Positions 51,235-60,390 of a stretch of DNA of 64,000 bases are shown here, one piece after another. The notes beneath the pieces were generated by a model. That model made no database searches. It saw only the letters and a list, made by a program, of their open reading frames with translations, and was not told the origin of the DNA. The stretch is from JAEVLT01 sp050496765. Lineage in GTDB: Bacteria > Bacillota > Bacilli > Bacillales > Cytobacillaceae. The translations under genes and the position numbers were made by a program. The stretch spans positions 310,001 to 374,000 of the forward strand of contig NZ_JBNWEO010000018.1 of NCBI RefSeq assembly GCF_050496765.1. Direction: 5' to 3'. How positions within the stretch are numbered: the stretch's first letter is position 1; each line of letters begins with the position of its first letter.

Positions 51235-52026
51235 TTGAAGAAAATAAAAGTTTGTGTAGTGGATGACAACAGAGAATTGATCAACTTGTTAGAGGAATAT
51301 ATTGAAGCGCAGGATGATATGGAAATCGTCGGGACAGCCCACAATGGTCAGGAATGTTTGAATTTATTGGCTACTGTTGACCCTGATGTTCTTGTATTGG
51401 ATATTATTATGCCTCATCTCGATGGTCTGGCGGTTTTGGAAAGGCTCCGCGACATGAAAAAAGGCAGCCTGCCAAATGTTATCATGCTGACTGCCTTTGG
51501 CCAAGAAGACGTAACAAAAAAAGCCGTTGAACTCGGGGCGTCCTATTTCATCCTGAAACCATTCGATATGGAAAACCTCGGTAACCATATCCGCCAAGTA
51601 AGCGGCAGTGCCAGCACGATGACCAGGAAATCTCCAGCAACAACTTATCGTCCTCATTCAGAAGCAAAACCAAAAAACCTCGATGCAAGCATTACCAGTA
51701 TTATTCATGAAATTGGTGTGCCGGCACATATCAAGGGATATCTTTATTTGCGTGAAGCCATTTCAATGGTGTTTAATGACATTGAGTTATTGGGATCCAT
51801 TACGAAAGTATTGTACCCGGATATTGCAAAAAAATATAACACAACTGCAAGCCGTGTAGAACGTGCAATCCGCCATGCGATTGAAGTTGCGTGGAGCCGC
51901 GGCAACATCGATTCGATTTCCTCTTTGTTCGGGTATACCGTCAGCATGTCAAAAGCAAAGCCTACCAATAGTGAATTCATTGCGATGGTCGCTGATAAAT
52001 TGCGATTGGAACATAAGGCTTCTTGA
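51235..52026 (+). CDS. spo0A: Sporulation master response regulator Spo0A
   Basis: A 263-aa protein. Receiver domain (1-125): acidic pocket VVDDN, phospho-acceptor Asp in VLVLDIIMPHLDG, Lys in FILKPFDMEN. The effector domain (~145-263) carries the DNA-reading helix NTTASRVERAIRHAIEVAW and the SRGNIDSISSLFGYTVS region, almost identical to B. subtilis. TTG at 51235 with GAGGAGGAAGTT. It commands entry into sporulation. Confidence 0.98.
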   Translation: MKKIKVCVVDDNRELINLLEEYIEAQDDMEIVGTAHNGQECLNLLATVDPDVLVLDIIMPHLDGLAVLERLRDMKKGSLPNVIMLTAFGQEDVTKKAVELGASYFILKPFDMENLGNHIRQVSGSASTMTRKSPATTYRPHSEAKPKNLDASITSIIHEIGVPAHIKGYLYLREAISMVFNDIELLGSITKVLYPDIAKKYNTTASRVERAIRHAIEVAWSRGNIDSISSLFGYTVSMSKAKPTNSEFIAMVADKLRLEHKAS

Positions 52027-52046
52027 AAAGAATAAAGAAACATCCG

Positions 52047-52083
52047 AAGCCTCCATTTTGAATCTGCAAAATGAGGCTTTTTC
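52047..52083 (+). terminator. Terminator after spo0A
   Basis: AAGCCTCCATTTTG and CAAAATGAGGCTT form 13 bp with one bulged C, followed by TTTC. Confidence 0.88.
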
Positions 52084-52238
52084 TATGGCATCCTTCGTAA
52101 ACAGGTGAAGTGCCTAGCCCATTTTTAACTTTGAAAATACTTGATAAAGTTCTAGCAGTTTTTGCCTGGGAATATGCTGTTTCATGTAGAGGAACGATTT
52201 AAAATCGACTGGTGGAAATGCCAAAAGGGGGCGAGGTT

Positions 52239-52967
52239 ATGACGCAAATAGTTGCACACCGCGGCTATTCTGCAGCTTTTTCTGAGAACACAATGACCGC
52301 ATTTTTCGAAGCTGAAAAAGCAGGAGCGGATGGGATTGAACTTGATGTTCAATTAACAAAAGATGGCGAAGTCGTTGTCATTCACGATGAAAAAGTAGAT
52401 CGGACGACGAGCGGCAGCGGCTTTGTGAAAGATTTTCCATATAAAGAACTGCGCAAATTGAATGCCAATAAAAAAGGAATAAAAAAGGAACCGATTCCTG
52501 CTTTAGCCGAAGTACTTGAATGGCTGAAGGGAAACGAGCTCATTTGCAATATTGAATTAAAAAACGGGATGTTCCGCTATGAAGGAATGGAGGAAAAAGT
52601 AATTGAACTGATTCGAAGATACGAGCTTTCGGATCGGATCATTTTATCGTCTTTTAACCATTATAGCATTGTGTATTGCTACCGGCTTGCCCCGGAGATT
52701 GAAACGGCACCGCTTTACGTGGAAGGCATTTATATGCCTTGGGTGTATGCCCAGTCCATCCGTGCCAAAGGAATTCATCCAAAACTTGCCGCTGCCCCGG
52801 ATGAAATCATCCAAAGCGCGTTAAAAAATAATATTGCAGTAAGACCGTTTACCGTTAATCAGGAAGATGAGATGAGGCGGCTTTACCAAGTTAATTGTAC
52901 CGCCCTGATTACAGATGACCCTGTAAAAGCATTGCGAATAAGAAAACAAGCTGCAAAGAGGCCGTAG
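52239..52967 (+). CDS. yqiK: Glycerophosphodiester phosphodiesterase YqiK
   Basis: A 242-aa GDPD TIM-barrel enzyme with catalytic VAHRGYSAAFSENT, metal site GIELDVQLTKDGEVVVIHDE and C-terminal ALITDDP. No signal peptide, so cytoplasmic. It cleaves glycerophosphodiesters to glycerol-3-phosphate and an alcohol. ATG 52239 with GGGGGCGAGGTT. Confidence 0.92.
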   Translation: MTQIVAHRGYSAAFSENTMTAFFEAEKAGADGIELDVQLTKDGEVVVIHDEKVDRTTSGSGFVKDFPYKELRKLNANKKGIKKEPIPALAEVLEWLKGNELICNIELKNGMFRYEGMEEKVIELIRRYELSDRIILSSFNHYSIVYCYRLAPEIETAPLYVEGIYMPWVYAQSIRAKGIHPKLAAAPDEIIQSALKNNIAVRPFTVNQEDEMRRLYQVNCTALITDDPVKALRIRKQAAKRP

Positions 52968-52976
52968 GAGTCTCTT

Positions 52977-53216
52977 TTATTTTTTTTCCAAAAATCTTGC
53001 TTGGACTTTGTTTCTTTTTTTGTCCCGATGCAATATAAATCCGCCAACAAAGCCTAATCCGCCAATGAAAAAGAAAAGGCCAATTAAAAATTGCAGCCAT
53101 AAAAAAGGAATGGGCGGCTGCTGGATGCCAAACACCATATCACGCATTAATTTGATTCCGTAAGCAGCCAAAAAGCCGGGGGCAACCAATATCAGTAGGG
53201 CAATAATACGCTTCAT
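52977..53216 (-). CDS. yqzF: DUF2627 membrane protein YqzF
   Basis: A 79-aa protein with two membrane helices (IIALLILVAPGFLAAYGIKL and WLQFLIGLFFFIGGLGFVGG) and a basic tail. Matches DUF2627/YqzF, found next to bkdR in Bacilli. Function unknown. ATG 53216 with AAAGGATGCGTC. Convergent with yqiK, 9 nt apart. Confidence 0.82.
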   Translation of the reverse strand: MKRIIALLILVAPGFLAAYGIKLMRDMVFGIQQPPIPFLWLQFLIGLFFFIGGLGFVGGFILHRDKKRNKVQARFLEKK

Positions 53217-53402
53217 GACGCATCCTTTCCAATCGTATTTGGATAAGATAACGGTACTCTACAAAAAATGATAATCTATCGATTAAATTTGTCAAGAAGA
53301 AGAAAGAAAGTTACAATAAAACTGAAAAAAATTGCATATTATCTTTTGCGTTATGTGAAAACAATTTCTCAATCAAAGGAAATTCACTGAAGGAGCGGTA
53401 AA

Positions 53403-55475
53403 ATGCAAAAGGTCATGATTGTCGGCGCTGGAAAAGGTGGAACGGCAATTTTAAAAATTTTAAAAGAATCTGAAGTCCTGCAAGTAAAAATGGTTGTTGA
53501 TCGCAATATAGATGCTCCGGGAGTGCTGTTCGCCAGAAGCGAAGGGATTCAAACGGCTACAGATTGGCGGGGTGGTATAGCTGCAGACCTTGATATTATC
53601 ATTGAAGTAACAGGAGATGAAGCTGTGTTCAAGCAGCTTCGGGAAGCCAAAAGCAAAAAAACGGTTTTAATTCCTGGAAGTGTGGCTTTTTTGATTGCCA
53701 AGCTGATGGAAGAAAAAGAAGAGTTGCTTCAAAAACAGCATAGTGAATCGTACATACATGATTTGATTTTCAATTCAACCGATGACGGCATGGTTGTTAT
53801 TAATGAAAAAGGAACCATTATTTTGTTTAATACCCGTGCGGAAGAAATGATGGGGATTCCGAAAGCTGTGGCTATAGGCAAATACGTTTCGGATGTGATT
53901 CCGACAAGCCGGCTCCCGTATATTTTAAGATCGCGGAGAACGGAAGCCAATCAGGAAATGATTTTAGAAAATGGCCGGAAAATTATTACAACCCGAATCC
54001 CAATTATTGAACAAAATGGAACACTCATCGGTGCTTTTGCCGTTTTTAAAGATATTACAGAAGTGGTCAAGCTGGCGGAAGAGATGACTGACCTTAAAGA
54101 GATCAAAACAATGCTTCAAGCCATTATTCAGTCAAGCGATGATGCGATTTCTGTTGTGAATGAAAATGGACAGGGAATCCTTATTAATCCAGCATACACA
54201 AGATTAACGGGACTTTCCGAAGAACAGGTAATTGGTAAACCCGCATCTGCAGATATTTATGAAGGCGAAAGCATGCATATGAAAGTGTTGCAGACGAGAC
54301 GAGCGGTACGCGGTGTGCCGATGAGGGTTGGCCCGAAAAAACGGGAAGTCATTGTAAACGTCGCCCCGATTATCGTGAAAGGAAAGTTGAAAGGAAGCGT
54401 TGGGGTAATCCACGATATGTCGGAATTGAAAAGCTTGAATCGCGAGCTGCATCGTGCCCGGCAAATCATCCGCACCCTTGAAGCAAAGTATACTTTTGAA
54501 GATATTATCGGACAATCCGAAGAGATGGTTATCGCGATTGAACAGGCGAAATTAGGGGCCAAAACGCCTGCAACTGTCCTTTTGAGAGGGGAATCTGGAA
54601 CAGGAAAAGAACTGTTTGCCCATGCGATCCATAATGCGAGCGATCGAAAATACAATAAATTCATCCGGGTTAATTGCGCGGCCATCTCTGAATCATTGCT
54701 GGAAAGCGAGTTGTTTGGCTACGAGGAAGGCGCGTTTTCAGGGGCGCTTAGGGGCGGAAAGACAGGATTGTTTGAAGAAGCCAATAACGGCAGCATTTTT
54801 CTTGATGAAATCGGTGAGTTATCGTCCGGAACGCAAGCAAAGCTGCTAAGGGTATTGCAAGAAAATGAAATTCTGCGCGTTGGCGGCACAAAGGCCATTC
54901 CGATTAACGTCCGGGTCATCGCAGCAACAAATGTGAATCTTGAAAAGGAAATTGCGAAGGGAACCTTTAGGGAAGACTTATATTATCGTCTGAACCGGAT
55001 GCCAATTCAAATACCGCCTTTAAGGAAACGGAAAGAAGAAATTCCATTGCTGTGTGAAAGGTTGATCCAGAAGATTAATCAAGACTATGGGCGGAATGTC
55101 GAAGGAATCAGTGAGGCTGCTTTAAAGCAGCTCTTGGTATACGATTGGCCGGGAAACGTCAGGGAGCTTGAGAATATTCTCGGCAGAGCGATGATTTTTA
55201 TGAACTATGGCGAAACCCTGATTGACGTTCAGCATCTTCCAGAATTGAAAAATAAACAAATAGAAATACGTACATATGAAGCGGGGATAGAAACTATTGC
55301 TAAAGACAAGCCACTTTCGGAAATGCTTGATCAATATGAAGCCAGGATTATCCAACAAACATTGTCAAAGTTAAACGGCAATAAATCGTTAACAGCCAAA
55401 ACACTTGGTTTGTCTGTGAGAAATCTATATTACAAACTGGAAAAATACAAACTTGAAAACATTGGCATGCAATAA
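53403..55475 (+). CDS. bkdR: Sigma-54-dependent activator BkdR
   Basis: A 690-aa enhancer-binding protein. The N terminus (1-~110) is a Rossmann-like domain with IVGAGKGGTAILKIL. Two PAS domains follow (~120-225 and ~235-345), then an AAA+ domain with Walker A RGESGTGKELFA, the sigma-54 contact loop GAFSGA (usually GAFTGA) and Walker B SIFLDEIGEL, and a Fis-type HTH (SLTAKTLGLSVRNLYYKLEK). It activates the ptb-bkd operon; the N-terminal and PAS domains presumably sense branched-chain substrates or redox/NAD state. Confidence 0.94.
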   Translation: MQKVMIVGAGKGGTAILKILKESEVLQVKMVVDRNIDAPGVLFARSEGIQTATDWRGGIAADLDIIIEVTGDEAVFKQLREAKSKKTVLIPGSVAFLIAKLMEEKEELLQKQHSESYIHDLIFNSTDDGMVVINEKGTIILFNTRAEEMMGIPKAVAIGKYVSDVIPTSRLPYILRSRRTEANQEMILENGRKIITTRIPIIEQNGTLIGAFAVFKDITEVVKLAEEMTDLKEIKTMLQAIIQSSDDAISVVNENGQGILINPAYTRLTGLSEEQVIGKPASADIYEGESMHMKVLQTRRAVRGVPMRVGPKKREVIVNVAPIIVKGKLKGSVGVIHDMSELKSLNRELHRARQIIRTLEAKYTFEDIIGQSEEMVIAIEQAKLGAKTPATVLLRGESGTGKELFAHAIHNASDRKYNKFIRVNCAAISESLLESELFGYEEGAFSGALRGGKTGLFEEANNGSIFLDEIGELSSGTQAKLLRVLQENEILRVGGTKAIPINVRVIAATNVNLEKEIAKGTFREDLYYRLNRMPIQIPPLRKRKEEIPLLCERLIQKINQDYGRNVEGISEAALKQLLVYDWPGNVRELENILGRAMIFMNYGETLIDVQHLPELKNKQIEIRTYEAGIETIAKDKPLSEMLDQYEARIIQQTLSKLNGNKSLTAKTLGLSVRNLYYKLEKYKLENIGMQ

Positions 55476-55476
55476 T

Positions 55477-55491
55477 TTTCATATTATGAAA
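55477..55491. promoter_or_regulatory. 15-bp palindrome, candidate BkdR upstream activating site
   Basis: TTTCATATTATGAAA is a perfect palindrome directly after the bkdR stop codon, about 65 bp upstream of the sigma-54 promoter, a suitable distance for an enhancer-binding protein. The role is inferred from position. Confidence 0.5.
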
Positions 55492-55542
55492 TTTTTTGCA
55501 CGGTAAAACGAAGGTGAATGAAGCGTTTTCATGATTCTTAAT

Positions 55543-55559
55543 TTGGCACGATTTATGCA
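55543..55559 (+). promoter_or_regulatory. Sigma-54 (SigL) promoter of the ptb-bkd operon
   Basis: TTGGCACG at -24 and ATGCA at -12, with GG and GC separated by exactly 10 bp as sigma-54 requires. Located ~60 bp before ptb and downstream of the activator gene. Confidence 0.88.
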
Positions 55560-55619
55560 TTCGTTTTAAGTGAAAGTTTTTTAAAGTGAAATTTTTTGAA
55601 AAAAGGGGTTGAGAGGACG

Positions 55620-56525
55620 TTGTTACTGAACGAATTAGTGGATAGAGCAGCCCGTTACCCTTTAAAAACAGTCGCTGTGGCGGCAGCCGAAGATGAAGAA
55701 GTCATTGATGCAATAGCAAATGCCATCTCAAGCAACCTTGCCAAGTTTTTATTGTTTGGCAATAAAGAAAGAATCGTCCAACTATTGAAGGAAAAGAACC
55801 CAAATCTTTTGGCAGATGGGAAAGTGATACTAATCGACGTTCCCTCAAAAGAAACCGCAGCTGAATCAGCAGTTAAAGCCGTAAGCGGTGGAGAAGCAGA
55901 TGTGTTAATGAAAGGAAATCTATCTACACCTCTTCTTCTTAAAGCCGTTTTAAATAAGGAATATGACTTGCGAACAGGGCGCATTCTGTCGCATACTGCC
56001 GTTTTTGAAGTGCCGGGATTTGAACGCTTTGTGCTGATTACAGATTCGGCAATCAACATTGCACCGAATTTGGAACAAAAAGGACAGATCATTGAAAATG
56101 CTGTGGCCATTGCGAAGTCAATAGGGATCGAACTACCTAAGGTTGCCCCCATTGCAGCAGTTGAGACGATCAATCCTGCCATGCCGGCAACGGTTGATGC
56201 GGCCGCTCTTACGTTGATGAACAGACGTGGACAATTAAATGGCTGCATGGTTGATGGACCGCTTGCGCTAGATAATGCAATCTCCTCTTTTGCTGCTGAA
56301 CATAAAGGGATTCAAAGTGAAGTCGCCGGAAGGGCAGATATTTTGTTAGTACCGACACTTGAAGTGGGAAATGCTTTGTATAAATCGCTTGTTTACTTTG
56401 CTAAAGCGAAAGTGGGCGGTGTAGTCTCTGGTTCGAAAGTGCCAATTGTTGTAACATCTCGATCGGATACAGCCGAAAACAAACTCTGTTCACTGGCATT
56501 AGCATTAAGTTCTGTACAGAAATAA
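55620..56525 (+). CDS. ptb: Phosphate butyryltransferase
   Basis: A 301-aa PTA/PTB-family enzyme: DVLMKGNLSTPLLLKAVLNK, RILSHTAVFEVPGFERFVLI and SAINIAPNLEQKGQIIENA. Converts (iso)butyryl- or isovaleryl-CoA to acyl phosphate, feeding butyrate kinase. TTG 55620 (GAGAGGACG upstream) gives the family start MLLNELVDRA. First gene of the sigma-54 operon. Confidence 0.94.
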   Translation: MLLNELVDRAARYPLKTVAVAAAEDEEVIDAIANAISSNLAKFLLFGNKERIVQLLKEKNPNLLADGKVILIDVPSKETAAESAVKAVSGGEADVLMKGNLSTPLLLKAVLNKEYDLRTGRILSHTAVFEVPGFERFVLITDSAINIAPNLEQKGQIIENAVAIAKSIGIELPKVAPIAAVETINPAMPATVDAAALTLMNRRGQLNGCMVDGPLALDNAISSFAAEHKGIQSEVAGRADILLVPTLEVGNALYKSLVYFAKAKVGGVVSGSKVPIVVTSRSDTAENKLCSLALALSSVQK

Positions 56526-56551
56526 GGATGCATATGAGGGAGGCAATAAGA

Positions 56552-57652
56552 ATGGAAATATTTAGCTATTTGGAAAAATATGATTATGAACAATTGGTTT
56601 TTTGTCAGGATAAGCAATCCGGCTTAAAAGCAATCATAGCGATTCATGATACAACATTAGGCCCTGCTCTTGGGGGAACAAGGATGTGGACGTACGAATC
56701 GGAAGAAGCAGCCATTGAAGACGCACTTCGCCTTGCCAGGGGGATGACGTACAAGAACGCAGCAGCCGGCTTGAATCTTGGCGGCGGGAAAACCGTCATG
56801 ATTGGCGATCCGAGGAAAGACAAAAGTGAAGCGTTATTTCGTGCGTTCGGCCGTTACATTCAAGGGCTAAATGGCCGCTATATAACGGCAGAAGATGTAG
56901 GAACGACGGTAGCAGATATGGATATCATTCATGAAGAAACCGATTTTGTCACCGGTATTTCACCTGCATTCGGTTCATCCGGAAATCCATCCCCTGTCAC
57001 CGCATATGGAGTTTACAAAGGGATGAAAGCAGCAGCGAAAGCCGCGTTTGGAACCGATTCTTTAGAAGGAAAAACGATTGCCGTACAGGGAGTTGGCAAT
57101 GTTGCCTACAGCCTTTGCCGCCATCTTCATGAGGAAGGGGCAAACTTAATTGTTACCGATATTAACAAACAAGCGGTCCAACGTGTTGTAACCGAATTTG
57201 GTGCAAAAGCGGTTGATCCAACTGAAATCTATGGCGTTGAATGCGATATTTTTGCCCCGTGCGCGCTAGGAGCAGTGATTAATGATCAAACGATTCCGCA
57301 ATTAAAGGCAAAAGTGATTGCAGGTTCAGCAAATAACCAGTTAAAGGATTCCACCCATGGGGATTTGATTCATGAAATGGGCATCGTTTATGCCCCTGAT
57401 TATGTGATCAATGCGGGCGGCGTTATCAATGTTGCTGATGAGCTGTATGGCTACAATGCCGATCGAGCGCTAAAAAAAGTTGAGCTCATCTATGATAATA
57501 TTGAGACGGTTCTTGCCATTTCAAAACGCGATGGAATTCCAACATATGTTGCCGCCGATCGCATGGCAGAAGAAAGGATTGAAAAAGTGCGCAACGCCCG
57601 AAGCCAGTTTTTACGGAACGGTCACGATATTTTAAGCCGGCGCCGTTCATGA
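56552..57652 (+). CDS. bcd: Leucine (branched-chain amino acid) dehydrogenase
   Basis: A 366-aa Glu/Leu/Phe/Val dehydrogenase: TLGPALGGTRMW, catalytic Lys in NLGGGKTVMIGDP, NAD motif VQGVGNVAYSLCRHL and PDYVINAGGVINVADEL. It deaminates Leu, Val and Ile to 2-oxo acids with NAD+. ATG 56552 with GAGGGAGGCAATAAG; the upstream ATGs lack an RBS. Confidence 0.95.
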   Translation: MEIFSYLEKYDYEQLVFCQDKQSGLKAIIAIHDTTLGPALGGTRMWTYESEEAAIEDALRLARGMTYKNAAAGLNLGGGKTVMIGDPRKDKSEALFRAFGRYIQGLNGRYITAEDVGTTVADMDIIHEETDFVTGISPAFGSSGNPSPVTAYGVYKGMKAAAKAAFGTDSLEGKTIAVQGVGNVAYSLCRHLHEEGANLIVTDINKQAVQRVVTEFGAKAVDPTEIYGVECDIFAPCALGAVINDQTIPQLKAKVIAGSANNQLKDSTHGDLIHEMGIVYAPDYVINAGGVINVADELYGYNADRALKKVELIYDNIETVLAISKRDGIPTYVAADRMAEERIEKVRNARSQFLRNGHDILSRRRS

Positions 57653-57747
57653 TCCAGATTAGGAAGGCTGTTGAATCAGCTTTATTAGCGTCTTTGCCTT
57701 TTTAGCTGGAGAGGAAAAGGGAGAATAACGTTAGCGGAGGTCAGAAC

Positions 57748-58854
57748 GTGCCGGAATTAGAATATCGAATTCTTATTATTAACCCAGGATCGACTTCCAC
57801 GAAGATCGGTGTTTTTGATAATGAAGTTTCCATTTTGGAAAAAACGATTCGCCATGATGCCGAACTTACCCATTCGTTTGAGAAAATGATCGATCAATAT
57901 GAGTTTAGAAAAAAGACGATATTAGAGACTTTGGAAGAGAACGGAATCAATCTTTCGAAAATCAATGCTGTTTGCGGGCGCGGTGGGTTGCTGCGGCCGA
58001 TTCCAGGAGGAACCTATACCGTGAATCAAGCGATGCTCTCGGATTTGCGATTCGGTTTTGCCGGCCAGCATGCCTCCAATTTAGGCGGTATTCTTGCATA
58101 TGAAATTGCTTCCGGTTTAAACATTCCATCCTATATTGTCGACCCGGTTGTAGTAGATGAGTTGGAACCGATTGCCCGAATTTCCGGTTTTCCTAGCATT
58201 GAACGCAAAAGCATTTTTCATGCTTTAAACCAAAAGGCGGTTGCAAGGCGTGTTGCCCAGGATTACCAAAAGAAATATGAAGAAATGAACTTCATTGTTG
58301 CCCATATGGGTGGCGGCATTACAGTCGGTGTACACCAGCGCGGCAGAGTGATCGATGTAAATAATGGTTTGCATGGGGACGGTCCGTTCAGCCCTGAACG
58401 TGCCGGCACTGTGCCCGCAGGAGATTTGGTCTCGTTATGTTATTCTGGTGAATTTTACCTTGATGAAATGATGAAAAAGCTTGTCGGTAATGGGGGTCTT
58501 TTTGGCTATCTCGGCACAAGCAACGCTGTGGAAGTGGAGAAAAGGATTAAAAACGGGGACGAAAAGGCGAAACTGGTTTATGAAGCAATGGCCTATCAAG
58601 TAGCCAAAGAAATTGGTGCTGCAAGTACCGTCCTCTTTGGCAAAGTTGATGCCATTATTTTAACAGGCGGTTTGGCCTATGGCGCTCATTTTGTCAAAAT
58701 GATTATCGACCGGATTCATTGGATTGCTGATGTGATTGTTCAGCCTGGTGAGAACGAGCTTCAAGCATTGGCTGAAGGTGCATTAAGAGTATTGCGCGGC
58801 GAAGAAGCTGCGAAAGAATATCCTGGTACTATCCAAATCACGAATCAATCGTAA
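57748..58854 (+). CDS. buk: Butyrate kinase
   Basis: A 368-aa acetate/butyrate kinase of the ASKHA fold: ILIINPGSTSTKIGVFDNE, VAHMGGGITVGVHQRGRV and IILTGGLAYG. Converts branched acyl phosphates to acids with ATP gain. GTG 57748 with GGAGGTCAGAAC. The 95-nt gap from bcd holds only a weak hairpin. Confidence 0.95.
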   Translation: MPELEYRILIINPGSTSTKIGVFDNEVSILEKTIRHDAELTHSFEKMIDQYEFRKKTILETLEENGINLSKINAVCGRGGLLRPIPGGTYTVNQAMLSDLRFGFAGQHASNLGGILAYEIASGLNIPSYIVDPVVVDELEPIARISGFPSIERKSIFHALNQKAVARRVAQDYQKKYEEMNFIVAHMGGGITVGVHQRGRVIDVNNGLHGDGPFSPERAGTVPAGDLVSLCYSGEFYLDEMMKKLVGNGGLFGYLGTSNAVEVEKRIKNGDEKAKLVYEAMAYQVAKEIGAASTVLFGKVDAIILTGGLAYGAHFVKMIIDRIHWIADVIVQPGENELQALAEGALRVLRGEEAAKEYPGTIQITNQS

Positions 58855-58878
58855 ATATTGCAATTGGGGGAATAAATT

Positions 58879-60300
58879 GTGGCACAAGAATATGATTTAG
58901 TCATTCTTGGCGGCGGAACAGGCGGCTATGTTGCCGCCATTCGTGCTTCCCAGCTTGGCTTAAAAACTGCAATCGTTGAAAAAGGGAAGCTTGGCGGCAC
59001 CTGTCTCCATAAAGGCTGCATTCCAAGCAAAGCACTGCTAAGGAGTGCCGAAGTATTTGCAACTGCCAAAAAGAGTGAAGAATACGGTGTCGTTACAGGA
59101 GAAGTCAAAGTAAACTTTTCAAAAGTTCAAGAGCGCAAAAGCAAAATAATCGATACTCTTCATAAAGGTGTCCAGCATTTGATGAAGCAAGGGAAAATTG
59201 AGGTGTACGAAGGAATCGGAAGAATTTTAGGACCATCCATCTTCTCGCCAATGCCGGGAACGATCTCGGTTGAAATGAATAACGGTTCCGAGAATGAAAT
59301 GCTTTTGCCAAAAAATGTGATCATTGCCACGGGATCAAGAACGCGCACTCTTCCTGGCTTGGAGATTGATGGGAATTATGTGATGACTTCAGATGAGGCA
59401 CTCGCAATGGAGTCGCTGCCTAATTCCATTATAATTGTGGGCGGCGGAGTTATCGGGATCGAATGGGCCTCAATGTTGTCCGACTTTGGCGCAGATGTGA
59501 CAGTCATTGAGTATGCCGATCGAATTCTCCCAACTGAAGACGTTGAAGTTTCCAAAGAAATGCAGCGGTTGCTGAAGAAAAAAGGGATTAAACTCGTCAC
59601 CAGCGCAAAAGTTCTACCGGAAACATTTGTCAAGGACAACGGTGTTACGATTTCTGCCGAAGTGAAAGGAACCGAAAAAGAATTTAAAGCGGAGAAAATC
59701 CTTGTTTCTATCGGCCGCCAGGCAAATATTGAAGGCATCGGACTTGAAAATACAGAAATCCAAGTGGAAAAAGGCGTCATCGCAACAACTGAATTTTATC
59801 AAACAAAAGAGTCGCATATCTACGCAATTGGCGATTGTATCGGCGGGCTGCAGCTTGCCCACGTTGCTTCACATGAAGGAATCATTGCCGTCGAACATAT
59901 CGCTGGTAAAAATCCTGCGCCAATGAACTATGCTTTGGTAGCAAGGTGCATTTACAGCAGCCCCGAAGCAGCGAGAGTCGGCTTAACTGAGCAGGAAGCA
60001 AAAGAAAAAGGCTTTAATGTGAAAATAGGCAAATTTTCTTTCCGCGCGATCGGGAAAGCCCTTGTTTTTGGCGAATCGGATGGATTTGTAAAAATAATTG
60101 CGGATGAAAAAACGGATGATCTTCTTGGCGTTCATATGATTGGCCCGCATGTCACTGATATGATTACTGAAGCAGGACTTGCCATGATACTGGATGCAAC
60201 GCCATGGGAAATTGCTGGTACGATTCATCCGCATCCTACATTGTCAGAAGCAATTGGAGAAGCGGCCCTTGCTGTCGATGGTAAAGCAATCCATTCATAA
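58879..60300 (+). CDS. lpdV: Dihydrolipoyl dehydrogenase (E3) of branched-chain oxo acid dehydrogenase
   Basis: A 473-aa flavoprotein: FAD motif VILGGGTGGYVAAIRA, redox disulfide GGTCLHKGCIPSK, NAD motif IIVGGGVIGIEWASML and C-terminal HPHPTLSEAIGEAAL with the active-site His. Reoxidises dihydrolipoamide on BkdB. GTG 58879 with GGGGGAATAAATT. Confidence 0.96.
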   Translation: MAQEYDLVILGGGTGGYVAAIRASQLGLKTAIVEKGKLGGTCLHKGCIPSKALLRSAEVFATAKKSEEYGVVTGEVKVNFSKVQERKSKIIDTLHKGVQHLMKQGKIEVYEGIGRILGPSIFSPMPGTISVEMNNGSENEMLLPKNVIIATGSRTRTLPGLEIDGNYVMTSDEALAMESLPNSIIIVGGGVIGIEWASMLSDFGADVTVIEYADRILPTEDVEVSKEMQRLLKKKGIKLVTSAKVLPETFVKDNGVTISAEVKGTEKEFKAEKILVSIGRQANIEGIGLENTEIQVEKGVIATTEFYQTKESHIYAIGDCIGGLQLAHVASHEGIIAVEHIAGKNPAPMNYALVARCIYSSPEAARVGLTEQEAKEKGFNVKIGKFSFRAIGKALVFGESDGFVKIIADEKTDDLLGVHMIGPHVTDMITEAGLAMILDATPWEIAGTIHPHPTLSEAIGEAALAVDGKAIHS

Positions 60301-60390
60301 TCGATTGGCGGTTTTGGCAGTGATTTGGATGGCGTTACTGGGGTTAAACACGGAGCATTTCCATGAACATGTATAGGAGGTATATGACCA

